Below, in pieces: positions 25,169 through 34,129 of a DNA stretch of 64,000 nt. The number at the start of each line of letters is the position of its first letter. Positions within the stretch are counted from its first letter, which is position 1. The translations under genes and the position numbers were made by a program. Under the pieces are notes generated by a model, which saw only the letters and a program-made list of their open reading frames with translations, was not told the origin of the DNA and did no database searches. Origin of the DNA: Actinobacillus succinogenes 130Z (GTDB taxonomy: Bacteria > Pseudomonadota > Gammaproteobacteria > Enterobacterales > Pasteurellaceae); NCBI RefSeq assembly GCF_000017245.1, contig NC_009655.1:124001-188000 (forward strand). The letters are read 5' to 3'.

Positions 25169-27145
25169 ATGGATAGACGAAAATTCATTCAGCTCGGAGC
25201 CGGCGCCTTTCTGGTGTTGGGAACCGATCGTTACGGTTGGGCGGCAGCCGGCAACAACCGTCAAGTCGAATTACGCATTATCGCAACCACTGATGTTCAT
25301 TGTTTTTTAACGAATTTCGATTATTACCGAGACGCGCCGACCGACAGATTCGGGTTCACCCGTGCCGCGACGTTAATTGAGCAGGCGCGCCGGGAAGTAA
25401 CGAATTCCATTTTGGTCGATAACGGCGATCTAATTCAGGGTAATCCGATTGCGGATTATCAAGCGGCGGAAGGAGCCAAACAAGGCAAACCGCATCCGGC
25501 GATCTTAGTCAATAACGAAATGCGATACAATGTAGGGACACTGGGAAATCATGAATTCAATTACGGTTTGGAATATCTAAACCGCGTCATCAAACAGGCG
25601 CAATATCCCACCATCAATAGCAACATAGTGCGCAAAGGTACCGACGAACCCATGTTCCAGCCTTATGCCGTGCAGGAAAAAGAGGTATTGGATCAGGCGG
25701 GCAACAGACAGAAAATCCGTATCGGTTATCTCGGTTTTGTACCGCCGCAGATTATGCTCTGGGATAAAGCGAACCTGGCGGGCAAAGTGCAAGTACGGGA
25801 TATTGTCCGGACTGCGCGCAAATACATTCCGATTCTGAAAAAGAACGGCGCGGATATTATCGTTGCATTGGCGCATACCGGACCTTTTGACGGTCCTTAT
25901 CGTGCGGGAATGGAAAATGCCGCCTTTCATTTAGCCACGGTAAAAGGCATTGACGCCATTGTTTTCGGACATTCTCACGGTTTATTCCCGAGTAAGGAAT
26001 TTGAAAAATCGCCGCATGTCGATATTGCCAAAGGTACCATCCGAAACATCCCCGCCGGCATGGCCGGGTACTGGGCGAATCATATCAGCGTAATTGATTT
26101 AACGTTGGCGAAACGTCGGGGAAAATGGACGGTAGTGAACGGTTCCTCCGCTTTACGTCCGATTTACGACGAACAAACGAAAACGCCGACAGTAAAAAAT
26201 CATCCGAAAATCACCGCACTTTTACAGCCGGTACATGAAGCCACACTCAGATTCGTCTCTCAACCGATCGGCCGTTCAAGCGATAATATGTATAGTTATC
26301 TGGCGTTAGTGCAGGATGATCCGACCATACAAATCGTGAACCGCGCCCAAAAAGCCTATGCCGAAAAAATCATGAAGAACCTGCCTAAGCTGGCTAAATT
26401 ACCGGTGTTAAGCGCGTCGGCGCCGTTCAAAGTCGGCGGACGCAAAAACGATCCGCTCGGGTTTACCGAAGTCAGTAAAGGACATTTAACCTTCCGTAAC
26501 GCTTCCGATTTATACCTTTATCCGAATATGCTGGTCGTGGTCAAAGTCACGGGCGCAGAACTGAAAGAATGGCTGGAATGCAGCGCCGGTATGTTCAATC
26601 AAATTGACGCCGCCAGCGAAGAAACGCAATACCTTTTAAACTGGGACGGTTTCCGCACTTATAATTATGACGTAATTGACGGCGTGGAATATCAATTCGA
26701 TATAACCCGACCGGCCCGTTATGACGGCGAGTGCAATCTGATTAATCCGAATTCACACCGTGTTGTGGAATTAAAATTTAAAGGAAAACCGGTTAATCCG
26801 AAAGCGAATTTTCTGATTGTCACCAATAATTATCGCGCTTACGGCAATAAATTCCCGGGAACGGGCGATGATCACATCGTATTCGCGTCGCCGAATGAAA
26901 ACCGCCAGGTTGTGGCGGATTATATTTCGTCGGAAAGTAAAGCAAAGGGCGAAGTGTCACCGAAAGTAGATAAGAACTGGCGGATTGCACCGATTCGCAG
27001 CGACGGAAAATTGGATATCCGTTTCGAAACCTCGCCGACGGACAAAGCGATGGAATTTATTCAAACTAACGCCCGTCATCCGATGACCTTTGTGGGCATA
27101 GATGAAATCGGATTTGCGGTATACCAAATCGACTTAAGCCGATAA
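25169..27145 (+). CDS. cpdB: 2',3'-cyclic-nucleotide 2'-phosphodiesterase / 3'-nucleotidase
   Basis: This 658-residue protein has an N-terminal metallophosphatase domain (TTDVHCFLTNFDYY with Asp42 and His44, DNGDLIQGNP, GNHEFNYG, FGHSHG) and a C-terminal 5'-nucleotidase domain. It should dephosphorylate cyclic and 3'-nucleotides in the periplasm for nucleoside salvage. The N-terminus, MDRRKFIQLGAGAFLVLG, has a twin-arginine motif followed by a moderate hydrophobic stretch and AAA, so export by Tat rather than Sec is likely. Transcribed alone: a divergent context lies upstream and a strong terminator follows. Confidence 0.92.
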   Translation: MDRRKFIQLGAGAFLVLGTDRYGWAAAGNNRQVELRIIATTDVHCFLTNFDYYRDAPTDRFGFTRAATLIEQARREVTNSILVDNGDLIQGNPIADYQAAEGAKQGKPHPAILVNNEMRYNVGTLGNHEFNYGLEYLNRVIKQAQYPTINSNIVRKGTDEPMFQPYAVQEKEVLDQAGNRQKIRIGYLGFVPPQIMLWDKANLAGKVQVRDIVRTARKYIPILKKNGADIIVALAHTGPFDGPYRAGMENAAFHLATVKGIDAIVFGHSHGLFPSKEFEKSPHVDIAKGTIRNIPAGMAGYWANHISVIDLTLAKRRGKWTVVNGSSALRPIYDEQTKTPTVKNHPKITALLQPVHEATLRFVSQPIGRSSDNMYSYLALVQDDPTIQIVNRAQKAYAEKIMKNLPKLAKLPVLSASAPFKVGGRKNDPLGFTEVSKGHLTFRNASDLYLYPNMLVVVKVTGAELKEWLECSAGMFNQIDAASEETQYLLNWDGFRTYNYDVIDGVEYQFDITRPARYDGECNLINPNSHRVVELKFKGKPVNPKANFLIVTNNYRAYGNKFPGTGDDHIVFASPNENRQVVADYISSESKAKGEVSPKVDKNWRIAPIRSDGKLDIRFETSPTDKAMEFIQTNARHPMTFVGIDEIGFAVYQIDLSR

Positions 27146-27174
27146 CCGGCCGTTATAACAAGAATACCGACGAT

Positions 27175-27206
27175 AAAATCTCCGGCCTTAAGCCGGAGAT
27201 TTTTTA
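27175..27206 (+). terminator. Rho-independent terminator after cpdB
   Basis: AAAATCTCCGGC (27175-27186) pairs with GCCGGAGATTTT (27192-27203) across a 5-base loop and is followed by T residues. It lies 30 bases after the cpdB stop. Confidence 0.92.
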
Positions 27207-27332
27207 TTTCCATGCCGTAAAGTGCGGTCAAAAATACGATATTTTTTGCACATTGGCGCTGTCTGCATCTTAAATAAAGAAACACCCGAGCAGACATTAC
27301 CAATAAAAACGAGATAATTTTATCCTGCGGAT

Positions 27333-28091
27333 TTATACGATAGCCAGTTCGAATCTTTTATCGGATAATTGCTGCTGTATTTCGGCATCAAGATTAGAAT
27401 CCGTAATAATGCGGGTCAAATCCGTTAAATTAGTGGCGCAGAATAACGAATATTTGCCATATTTACTGCTATCCGCCACCAAGATCCGATTAACGGCATT
27501 TTGTAACAGCGATTTCTTCAATGCCGCTTTCTCTTCCGTCGGAGCGGTGATGCCCTTTTCCCATGACCATGAATTACAGCTGACAAAAGCAAAATCCGGA
27601 TTAATCGTTTGCAGAAACGCCAAACTTTGGGCTCCTATGCAGGATTGGCTGCTGGTATCGATCCGTCCGCCGGTCATAATCACTTCAATCTGCTTATATT
27701 CGGACAGCAAGAGGGATATATGCAAATCGGTGGTAATGACCCGCAACGGGAGATGGGTAATTCTTTTGGCGATACAAAGCGTAGTCGTGCCGGCATCCAA
27801 AACCACGGAATCCCCGGCCTTTATCAGTGAAGAAGCGTATTCCGCAATATGCTCTTTTTCCACAATCTGACGGTATTGCTTTTCATTGGTGGTGGGCTGA
27901 AAGGGAATAAATTGATTTAACGCTACGCCGCCGTGCGTACGGATAATGGAACCCTGCTGATCCAGTTTAATCAAATCCCGACGAATGGTCGCCGGGGAAG
28001 AATGGGTAACTTTTACCAGCTGCTCTACCGTCGCCATATTGTGGCTTTTTAAGTAGCGCATAATGGTTTCTTGTCTTTCCTGTAATATCAT
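27333..28091 (-). CDS. DeoR-family transcriptional regulator
   Basis: This 252-residue regulator has the DeoR winged helix at the N-terminus (RQETIMRYLKSHNMATVEQLVKVTHSS, then PATIRRDLIKL) and the sugar-phosphate sensor domain (DAGTTTLCIAKRI, LVADSSKYGKYSL). It lies 157 bases downstream of the IIA-like gene on the same strand, after a stem-loop. It may therefore belong to the pentitol locus but have its own promoter. That locus also has a ROK repressor, so two regulators may act together. Confidence 0.85.
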   Translation of the reverse strand: MILQERQETIMRYLKSHNMATVEQLVKVTHSSPATIRRDLIKLDQQGSIIRTHGGVALNQFIPFQPTTNEKQYRQIVEKEHIAEYASSLIKAGDSVVLDAGTTTLCIAKRITHLPLRVITTDLHISLLLSEYKQIEVIMTGGRIDTSSQSCIGAQSLAFLQTINPDFAFVSCNSWSWEKGITAPTEEKAALKKSLLQNAVNRILVADSSKYGKYSLFCATNLTDLTRIITDSNLDAEIQQQLSDKRFELAIV

Positions 28092-28173
28092 GATTCTGAT
28101 CCTTTAGATTGGTTATACCATTATCATACAAGAAAAAATAATTACCAAAAGAAAATTTACCTGTAACCGAATT

Positions 28174-28214
28174 GCAACGCCGAAGCCGGCAATTTAGGCC
28201 GACTCCGGCGTTGC
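28174..28214 (-). terminator. GC-rich stem-loop between the IIA-like and DeoR genes
   Basis: GCAACGCCG (28174-28182) and CGGCGTTGC (28206-28214) pair perfectly. Inner arms AGCCGGC and GCCGACT extend the stem with one mismatch. No T run follows on either strand, so it may be an mRNA-stabilising or weak terminator structure. Confidence 0.45.
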
Positions 28215-28248
28215 GGATTATTTAAAATAACTGCTTGATATTCAAATA

Positions 28249-28701
28249 TCACAATGAAACGCTAACGGCGTCCGGATCCCCCACTAACACGTCTTGCTCC
28301 GATTTCAACAGATTGATTCTGATTCCGGGATTCGCAAACACAATGGGCGAAACCAGATCGGCCTCCGTATCGCCGAGTTTTTGTCGGTCAATATAAACCA
28401 ATACGTCGCCCCGTTCTATTTCCTGATATTTTTCAATCTGCATACGAAACGCTTCGGATTTCGCCGCCGAGTTGAGTCCGATGTGAATCAATACTTCCAA
28501 ACCGTCCTCCCGGCGGATAATAAAAGCATGTCCTGTCGGAAAAGCGGCAATGACCACGCCTGAAATCGGACTGACAACCACTTCGCCCTGTAAAATCACG
28601 GCGAAACCGTCACCAAGTTTCTTTTGACAAAAAGTTTCATCGGGTACTTGTTCGAGGGATACCAACTTCCCCGACATCGGAATAATGAAATCAGTACTCA
28701 T
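28249..28701 (-). CDS. Stand-alone PTS IIA(Glc)-type protein
   Basis: This 150-residue protein has the glucose-family IIA fold: SPISGVVIAAF, PTGHAFIIRREDGLEVLIHIGLNS. The phosphorylated histidine should be His73 in LIHIGLN, and His58 is the conserved partner. It lies 11 bases after a GPH-family symporter gene. In lactose transporters such as LacS this domain is fused to the symporter and controls it by phosphorylation; here the two are separate genes. It may regulate the symporter in trans, or replace Crr. No IIB/IIC sugar permease is in the window. Confidence 0.88.
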   Translation of the reverse strand: MSTDFIIPMSGKLVSLEQVPDETFCQKKLGDGFAVILQGEVVVSPISGVVIAAFPTGHAFIIRREDGLEVLIHIGLNSAAKSEAFRMQIEKYQEIERGDVLVYIDRQKLGDTEADLVSPIVFANPGIRINLLKSEQDVLVGDPDAVSVSL

Positions 28702-28712
28702 GATATGTTCTC

Positions 28713-30068
28713 CTAAAATTTATCGGCGTATTCCATTTGTTTTCTGCGTAAATCCAATACCCGGCTCATTTCGCTGCGTAATCCGTCCAGTTTGTAGAAG
28801 CTCATTAATGCCACAATACTGAGACAAATAATGACCGGAATCCAAATGTAGCAAACCTCGATACTGAATAAAGCGGAGTCGGTTTGCGCCACATTCGGCT
28901 GATAACCGCCGGCCTCAAGGATCCAACCGATAGAAAGTCCGGCTACGCCCATACCGAATTTTACGAAAAATCCCTGCATTGAGGCGATCATACCCGGTAT
29001 ACTGCGGTTTTTCTCATATTCGGAATAATCAATCACATCCGGTTGAATGGCAAAAGTCACACCGAAAATACCGTACATTCCCAAACCGGTAACGGCTAAA
29101 CTGGTCAGTTGCAGGAACAGAGAATCCTTACCGATGTAGGCAATGGCATCACCGACAAGATAAAGCGCACAGCAGGCGATGATCAGGGTGCGTTGCGGAA
29201 AGATTTTTTGCAGCCGAGGCAATAACAACAGAATCGGTAAACCGGATAAAATCCCGAAAAAGCCGACGAAGGTCAACCATCCGGTACTGTTCAGGTTATA
29301 TGTAAAGTAATAAATTACGGAAGTATTACGCACAACGAACAGGCCGAAATAGAAGAAATTCACTAAAACTAAAATCCAGGATTGTGAAGTCAGTCCTCTG
29401 AAATCATCCCATACGGAAGATTTTTCGCTTCGCACGACGGTTGGCGGTACCACTTCTTCCGTTTGGGTAAAAGTAAAAAAGAAAATCAACATGGCCAGCA
29501 CGCCGTAAACCGTCATGGTGATGAAATAGCCTTGCTTATAGTCGCCGCCGCCGAAGAAATCCACCAACGGTTGGGTAATCCCCATCACCACGGTCGTCCC
29601 CAACAAGGCGCAAATCATACGGCTTGCCACCAGAATATTTCGTTCGTTAATGTCCGACGTTAAACGCGGAACAATGGTGTTTAACGGAATATTCACTACA
29701 GTATAGGCAAGAGAAAGCATAATATAAGTGCAATAGGCCCAAATGATTTTCCCCGCCGTACCGAAATCAGGCACGTAAAACGTTAATGTGGTAAAAATCG
29801 CAAACGGAATGGCGCCGATCACAAAATAAGGCCGACCGGAACCCCAGCGGGTATGCGTACGGTCAACAACCAATCCCATCAGTACATCCGTCACGGCATC
29901 CAACAACCGGGTGGATAACATCATGGTACCGACCACGGCGGCTTCAATGCCGAATACGTCGGTATAGAAAAACATAAGGTAAGACGCCATGGTACTGAAT
30001 ACTAAGTTACAGCCGAAATCGCCGAAACCGTAACCGATACGTTTTAACCATTTATTTTGTCGGTTCAT
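28713..30068 (-). CDS. GPH-family sugar:cation symporter (MelB/XynB-like)
   Basis: This 451-residue, 12-segment transporter has the typical start KRIGYGFGDFGCNLVFSTMASY and the loop DRTHTRWGSGRPYFVIGAIP. It belongs to the glycoside-pentoside-hexuronide group. By context it should import a pentitol, pentose or pentoside. The usual C-terminal IIA extension of LacS-type relatives is missing and is encoded by the next gene. AAGGAGTTTTT precedes the start. Confidence 0.88.
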   Translation of the reverse strand: MNRQNKWLKRIGYGFGDFGCNLVFSTMASYLMFFYTDVFGIEAAVVGTMMLSTRLLDAVTDVLMGLVVDRTHTRWGSGRPYFVIGAIPFAIFTTLTFYVPDFGTAGKIIWAYCTYIMLSLAYTVVNIPLNTIVPRLTSDINERNILVASRMICALLGTTVVMGITQPLVDFFGGGDYKQGYFITMTVYGVLAMLIFFFTFTQTEEVVPPTVVRSEKSSVWDDFRGLTSQSWILVLVNFFYFGLFVVRNTSVIYYFTYNLNSTGWLTFVGFFGILSGLPILLLLPRLQKIFPQRTLIIACCALYLVGDAIAYIGKDSLFLQLTSLAVTGLGMYGIFGVTFAIQPDVIDYSEYEKNRSIPGMIASMQGFFVKFGMGVAGLSIGWILEAGGYQPNVAQTDSALFSIEVCYIWIPVIICLSIVALMSFYKLDGLRSEMSRVLDLRRKQMEYADKF

Positions 30069-30163
30069 AAAAACTCCTTACGCTAAGCATGACATTTTTA
30101 ACAAAACGCCGTGCTTAGTGCGGTTTTAATTGTCATAAAGTGCGGTCAAAAAAAGCGGTGTTT

Positions 30164-31762
30164 TTACACGGGATTCGCAAATTTAGCCGCTTCCCGTTCG
30201 ACGGATAATCCGTCTTTATAACGCTGAATAAATTTTTCATACCCCCCGACCCAAACGGGATCCGGTGCCAAAACGTTATCCACGGCGCCGGCAAAAACCG
30301 TTTGTTCCAAAAAATCGGCCAACGGACGGTCAGCTTGTCGGGTGTATGCCGCCAATAAGGCAATTCCCCAGGCACCGCCTTCACCGGCGGTATCCAATAC
30401 CGCAACCGGCACGTCCAACGCCGACGCCAGTACATGCTGCGCCACGCCTTTACTTTTAAACAAACCGCCGTGGGCAAAGATTTTTTCTACCTTAACTTTT
30501 TCCTGTTTGGTCAGCGTATCCATGCCGAGTTTCATCGCACCGAAGGCAGTATAAAGTTGTACCAGAATGAAATTGGCCAAGTTAAATTCGGATTTGGCGG
30601 AATGCAGGAATAACGGGCAACCGGTAAGCAAATCCACTCCGTGTTCGCCGGAATAGAAACAATAAGACAACAAGCCTCCGCCGTCCGGTGAAGCTTCTAA
30701 GGCTTTGGTAAACAATGAATCGTATAGATGGTCGGTCGTAATATCGGCGCGAAAAGTACGTAAAACTTCACTGAATAAATGGAACCAGGCGTTCAGATCC
30801 GAACTGCAATTCTGAGAATGCGCCATCGCCACCGGTTCGCCGTCAGGCGTGGTGACCATATCCAGGTCACGATAAACTTTTGACAACGGTTTTTCTAACA
30901 CTACCATGGCGAAAGCCGACGTACCGGCGGAAACATTACCGGTTTTCACCTTAATACTGTTAGTCGCCATCATACCGGTTCCGGCATCGCCTTCCGGCGG
31001 ACAAAGCGGACATCCCGCCTGCAGATAACCGGCCGGATCCAGTAATTTTGCGCCTTTTTCGCTTAATACCCCGGCAGGCTCACCCGCTACTAGCACTTTC
31101 GGCAGAATTTGATTCAGCGTCCAGTTAAAATTCCGATCAGCAACCAGTTCGTTGAAAATATTCACCATATTTTCATCGTAGTTTTTAATACCCGAATCAA
31201 TCGGGAACATACCGGAAGCATCGCCGACCCCCAACACTTTTTCGCCGGTTAACTGCCAGTGAACATAGCCCGCCAATGTAGTGATATAGGCGATATTTTT
31301 AACATGTTCTTCCTGATTCAGCACGGCTTGATAAAGGTGAGCGACACTCCATCGTTGAGGAATGTTGTATTGCAACCGTTCGGTGAGTTCATCCGCAGCC
31401 ACCGCCGTGGTGTTGTTACGCCAAGTGCGGAATTCCGCAAGCTGGTTATCCTGCGCGTCAAAAGGCAAATAACCGTGCATCATAGCGCTGATCCCTATGG
31501 CGGCAAGGCGGGTGAGCCGAATACCATACTTGCTTTTAACGGCGTTACTCATATCCTGATAACTTTGTGCTATCCCCGCCCAGACTTCATCCAGCGGATA
31601 CGTCCAAATACCGTCGGTGAAATGGTTTTCCCATTCAAAACTACCCTTGGCGAGAATATTCCCTTGTTCGTCGATTAATACGGATTTAATTCGGGTAGAA
31701 CCCAGTTCAATCCCCAAATAAGCCTGGCCGTTTTGAACGGTTACTTTTGCATCAGCATTCAT
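30164..31762 (-). CDS. FGGY-family ketopentose kinase, Bacteroides AraB-like
   Basis: This 532-residue kinase has the ATP-binding start YLGIELGSTRIKSVLIDEQG, middle motifs GDASGMFPID and PEGDAGTGMMATNS, and the C-terminal adenosine motif TAGEGGAWGIALLAAY. From memory it resembles the long L-ribulokinases of Bacteroides arabinose operons more than the standard xylulokinase or AraB. Here no arabinose isomerase or ribulose-phosphate epimerase is nearby; an SDR dehydrogenase precedes it instead. The likely job is phosphorylating a 2-ketopentose made from a pentitol. Substrate and stereochemistry are uncertain. AGGAGGCATTT is a strong ribosome-binding site. Confidence 0.8.
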   Translation of the reverse strand: MNADAKVTVQNGQAYLGIELGSTRIKSVLIDEQGNILAKGSFEWENHFTDGIWTYPLDEVWAGIAQSYQDMSNAVKSKYGIRLTRLAAIGISAMMHGYLPFDAQDNQLAEFRTWRNNTTAVAADELTERLQYNIPQRWSVAHLYQAVLNQEEHVKNIAYITTLAGYVHWQLTGEKVLGVGDASGMFPIDSGIKNYDENMVNIFNELVADRNFNWTLNQILPKVLVAGEPAGVLSEKGAKLLDPAGYLQAGCPLCPPEGDAGTGMMATNSIKVKTGNVSAGTSAFAMVVLEKPLSKVYRDLDMVTTPDGEPVAMAHSQNCSSDLNAWFHLFSEVLRTFRADITTDHLYDSLFTKALEASPDGGGLLSYCFYSGEHGVDLLTGCPLFLHSAKSEFNLANFILVQLYTAFGAMKLGMDTLTKQEKVKVEKIFAHGGLFKSKGVAQHVLASALDVPVAVLDTAGEGGAWGIALLAAYTRQADRPLADFLEQTVFAGAVDNVLAPDPVWVGGYEKFIQRYKDGLSVEREAAKFANPV

Positions 31763-31808
31763 AAATGCCTCCTATACAAGTACAAAGCGCTTTTGGCTGT
31801 CTAGAAGA

Positions 31809-31831
31809 ACTATCCGGTAGAACCGGATAGT
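31809..31831 (-). ncRNA. Perfect intercistronic stem-loop
   Basis: ACTATCCGGT (31809-31818) pairs perfectly with ACCGGATAGT (31822-31831) across three bases, between the SDR gene and the kinase gene on the minus strand. No T run follows. It may set the relative amount of the two messages by protecting the 3' end of the SDR part. Confidence 0.5.
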
Positions 31832-31842
31832 CCGAAAATTGA

Positions 31843-32622
31843 TTAGAAGCAGGTGAATGCCCCGTCTACGATAAAATCGGAACCGGTTGTAAAACTGCTG
31901 GTATCGCCGGCAAGATAGACACAGATCGCCTGTAACTCTTCCGGTTTGCCTAAGCGGTGTAACGGCGCCATATCGTTCCAGGTTTTGATTAACGGTTGTA
32001 ATTCTTTGGAATTGAGAGTCAGTTCCGTACCGATATAACCCGGGCTTAAACTGTTAACGCGAATATTGTGCTGCGCCCATTCGATAGCCAGCGATTTGGT
32101 TAGCTGGATGACGCCCGCTTTAGACGCGTTATAGGCACATTGCGGTTGCGGTACGTTCACGATATGTGCGGACATAGACGCGGTATTAATAATGGAACCG
32201 CCGCTTCCCTGTTCAATCATCAATTTACCTGCGGCCTGAGCGGTCAGAAATACGCCGTTTAAATTCACATTGATCACTTTCAACCATTGTTCATAACTCA
32301 TTTCCGCCGCAGGCACGTTCAAACAAATACCCGCATTACAGAATGCAATATCTAATTTGCCGAATTCTTTCTTAACGGTATCGATTAATTGATTGACGCT
32401 TTCGGGCTGAGTAACGTCCGTTTTTACCGCGATGGCTTTTACACCTGTCGCTTGTGCAATTTCCGCCGCCGTTTTTTCCGCTTCGGCAATATCGAAATCT
32501 GCGATAGCAATATTGGCTCCCGCCTCGGCAAATGCCGTCGCAACACTTTTACCGATACCTCGCGCCCCGCCGGTAACAAATGCCGTTTTGCCGTTTAATT
32601 TCATTTTTTCCAAGATACCCAT
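31843..32622 (-). CDS. SDR-family polyol (pentitol) dehydrogenase
   Basis: This 259-residue classical short-chain dehydrogenase has TGGARGIGKSVA (cofactor loop), NAG in FCNAGICLNV, and the catalytic Ser-Tyr-Lys set in NTASMSAH and YNASKAGV. The acidic residue in ADFD after the second strand suggests NAD rather than NADP. It resembles D-arabinitol or xylulose reductase-type enzymes. In-frame ATGs also occur at 32637 and 32628, but GGAG nine bases before 32622 favours MGILEKMKLNG. As first gene before the FGGY kinase it probably oxidises a pentitol to a ketopentose. Confidence 0.83.
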   Translation of the reverse strand: MGILEKMKLNGKTAFVTGGARGIGKSVATAFAEAGANIAIADFDIAEAEKTAAEIAQATGVKAIAVKTDVTQPESVNQLIDTVKKEFGKLDIAFCNAGICLNVPAAEMSYEQWLKVINVNLNGVFLTAQAAGKLMIEQGSGGSIINTASMSAHIVNVPQPQCAYNASKAGVIQLTKSLAIEWAQHNIRVNSLSPGYIGTELTLNSKELQPLIKTWNDMAPLHRLGKPEELQAICVYLAGDTSSFTTGSDFIVDGAFTCF

Positions 32623-32649
32623 AATCATTTTCTCCATTTAATAAAATCA

Positions 32650-32676
32650 ACTTTAATAAAGATATTTTATTAAAGT
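32650..32676. promoter_or_regulatory. Palindromic operator candidate for the ROK repressor
   Basis: ACTTTAATAAA (32650-32660) and TTTATTAAAGT (32666-32676) are perfect inverted arms spaced by GATAT. The site lies 28 bases upstream of the SDR start in the divergent region. AT-rich palindromes of this type are bound by NagC/XylR-like ROK repressors. Confidence 0.6.
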
Positions 32677-32748
32677 GATTTTAGATTATTCTCTGTGCAA
32701 CAAATAAGCAAGTAAATCGACGGAGAAGAGCAAAGTTTTTATCAAAAA

Positions 32749-32764
32749 TGTGATAGAATTCACA
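32749..32764. promoter_or_regulatory. Perfect-consensus CRP site
   Basis: TGTGATAGAATTCACA matches TGTGA-N6-TCACA at every fixed position. It sits between the divergent SDR and ROK genes, 127 bases from the SDR start and 35 from the ROK start. Confidence 0.75.
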
Positions 32765-32798
32765 AAATTAAAAAGTTTTTGAAGGTATGAGGGATAAA

Positions 32799-33917
32799 AT
32801 GAGTCGAGTTACTGCGCAGGATGTGAAACAAAGCAATTACCTCAACATATACCGTTTGTTTTTTCACCACGAATTACTGTCGAAACCCCAAATTGCCCGT
32901 TTATTGAAACTCAGCCTACCCACTGTCGTTAATAATGTATCCGCTTTAGAAGCGGAAGGAAAAATTCAAGAAAACGGCATGTGTGCACCACAAGGCGGCA
33001 GACCGGCCACCGCTTATCGGTTGGTGGACGATGCCGCCGTTTCCATCGGAGTGGAAATCCAGTCCAAAAGTATCAAATGCGCCGTCATTAATCTGAAAGG
33101 CGATATTTCTACAGTGAATTATTTCATGGTGAATTTTGAGAACAGCTTGAACTATATTCAAAGTCTCTGTCACACTATAAACGGATTTATTGCGGATCAG
33201 GGCTATAACGACAGTCGGATTTTAGGGGTGGGGATTTCCTTTCAGGGGATAGCCAATAAAGACGGGCAAACTATTTTATACGGCAAAATCTTACCTTATG
33301 ATCATCTCAGCGTCGCGACACTGCAACCGTATTTCGCTTATCCCGTAATCCTGCTGCACGATGTCAAATGCGCCGCCAATGCCGAATTATGGCATGCGAA
33401 ACAACACATTCATAACGCCGTTTATATTTCCGTCAGCGAACATCTCGGCGGCGCATTAATTCTCAATAATCAGATTGATCAAGGCAAACAGGGCTATTCC
33501 GGCGCGCTGGAACATTTCCGCATAAACGACAACGGTAATCCTTGTTATTGCGGTCAAATCGGCTGTTTAGAAACTTATTGTTCTTTAACCGCACTTTTAC
33601 AATCCGGCGAATCCCTGGAACACTTTTTTCTGAAACTGCGTACCGACGATCAACCGACCTATGCCCGTTGGCTCCGATTCTTAACCTACTTCGCCAAGGC
33701 ATTGAATTACGTATATCTTTTGTTGGAACGGGACATTATTTTAGGCGGAGAAATCGCCCCTTATTTACGCGATGAAGACCTGTCGCTCTTAAGCCGGCTG
33801 GTAGAAAATCATGCCCCGTTTCCGCTGAGCGGACAATTCATCCGCATCGCCGCTTTACAGCAAAACGCAGCGTTAATCGGCGCCGGGTTGCCGTTTATCC
33901 GAAAATATATCCCGTAA
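32799..33917 (+). CDS. ROK-family transcriptional repressor
   Basis: This 372-residue NagC/XylR-type protein has an N-terminal helix-turn-helix (ELLSKPQIARLLKLSLPTVV) and a sugar-kinase-like ROK domain with the zinc motif NPCYCGQIGCLETYCS. The ATG at 32787 has almost no space after its GAAGG, whereas GAGGGA lies well placed before 32799, so MSRVTAQDV is the preferred start. It is divergent from the pentitol operon and probably represses it, with a palindrome at 32650-32676 as the likely operator. Confidence 0.87.
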   Translation: MSRVTAQDVKQSNYLNIYRLFFHHELLSKPQIARLLKLSLPTVVNNVSALEAEGKIQENGMCAPQGGRPATAYRLVDDAAVSIGVEIQSKSIKCAVINLKGDISTVNYFMVNFENSLNYIQSLCHTINGFIADQGYNDSRILGVGISFQGIANKDGQTILYGKILPYDHLSVATLQPYFAYPVILLHDVKCAANAELWHAKQHIHNAVYISVSEHLGGALILNNQIDQGKQGYSGALEHFRINDNGNPCYCGQIGCLETYCSLTALLQSGESLEHFFLKLRTDDQPTYARWLRFLTYFAKALNYVYLLLERDIILGGEIAPYLRDEDLSLLSRLVENHAPFPLSGQFIRIAALQQNAALIGAGLPFIRKYIP

Positions 33918-34087
33918 ACGTAACGACTTTCTAAAACCGGCATTCCCTCAAACGCTATTTTGTTATTCGCTATCCTTCGGAAAGAACGTTCCGCCAGGGG
34001 CGTTGACCTAACCGAGACTCAAAAAACTTTGCGTTTTCCGACCGCACTTTGCCGGCATTAATCCGTGCTATTTTTCCTCTTTTCTGC

Positions 34088-34093
34088 TATAAT
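34088..34093 (+). promoter_or_regulatory. Extended -10 promoter of gyrB
   Basis: TGCTATAAT gives a perfect -10 hexamer with the TGN extension, 37 bases before the gyrB start. No good -35 is seen, as is common for extended -10 promoters. Confidence 0.55.
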
Positions 34094-34129
34094 TTCGCCA
34101 ATTTTTTGCAACAAATAAGAGATATTTTT

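Noticed and set aside
34049..34129. Longer N-terminus for gyrB
   Set aside because: It would place the start upstream of the likely promoter and add 27 hydrophobic residues not found in GyrB; 34130 has the ribosome-binding site and family start.
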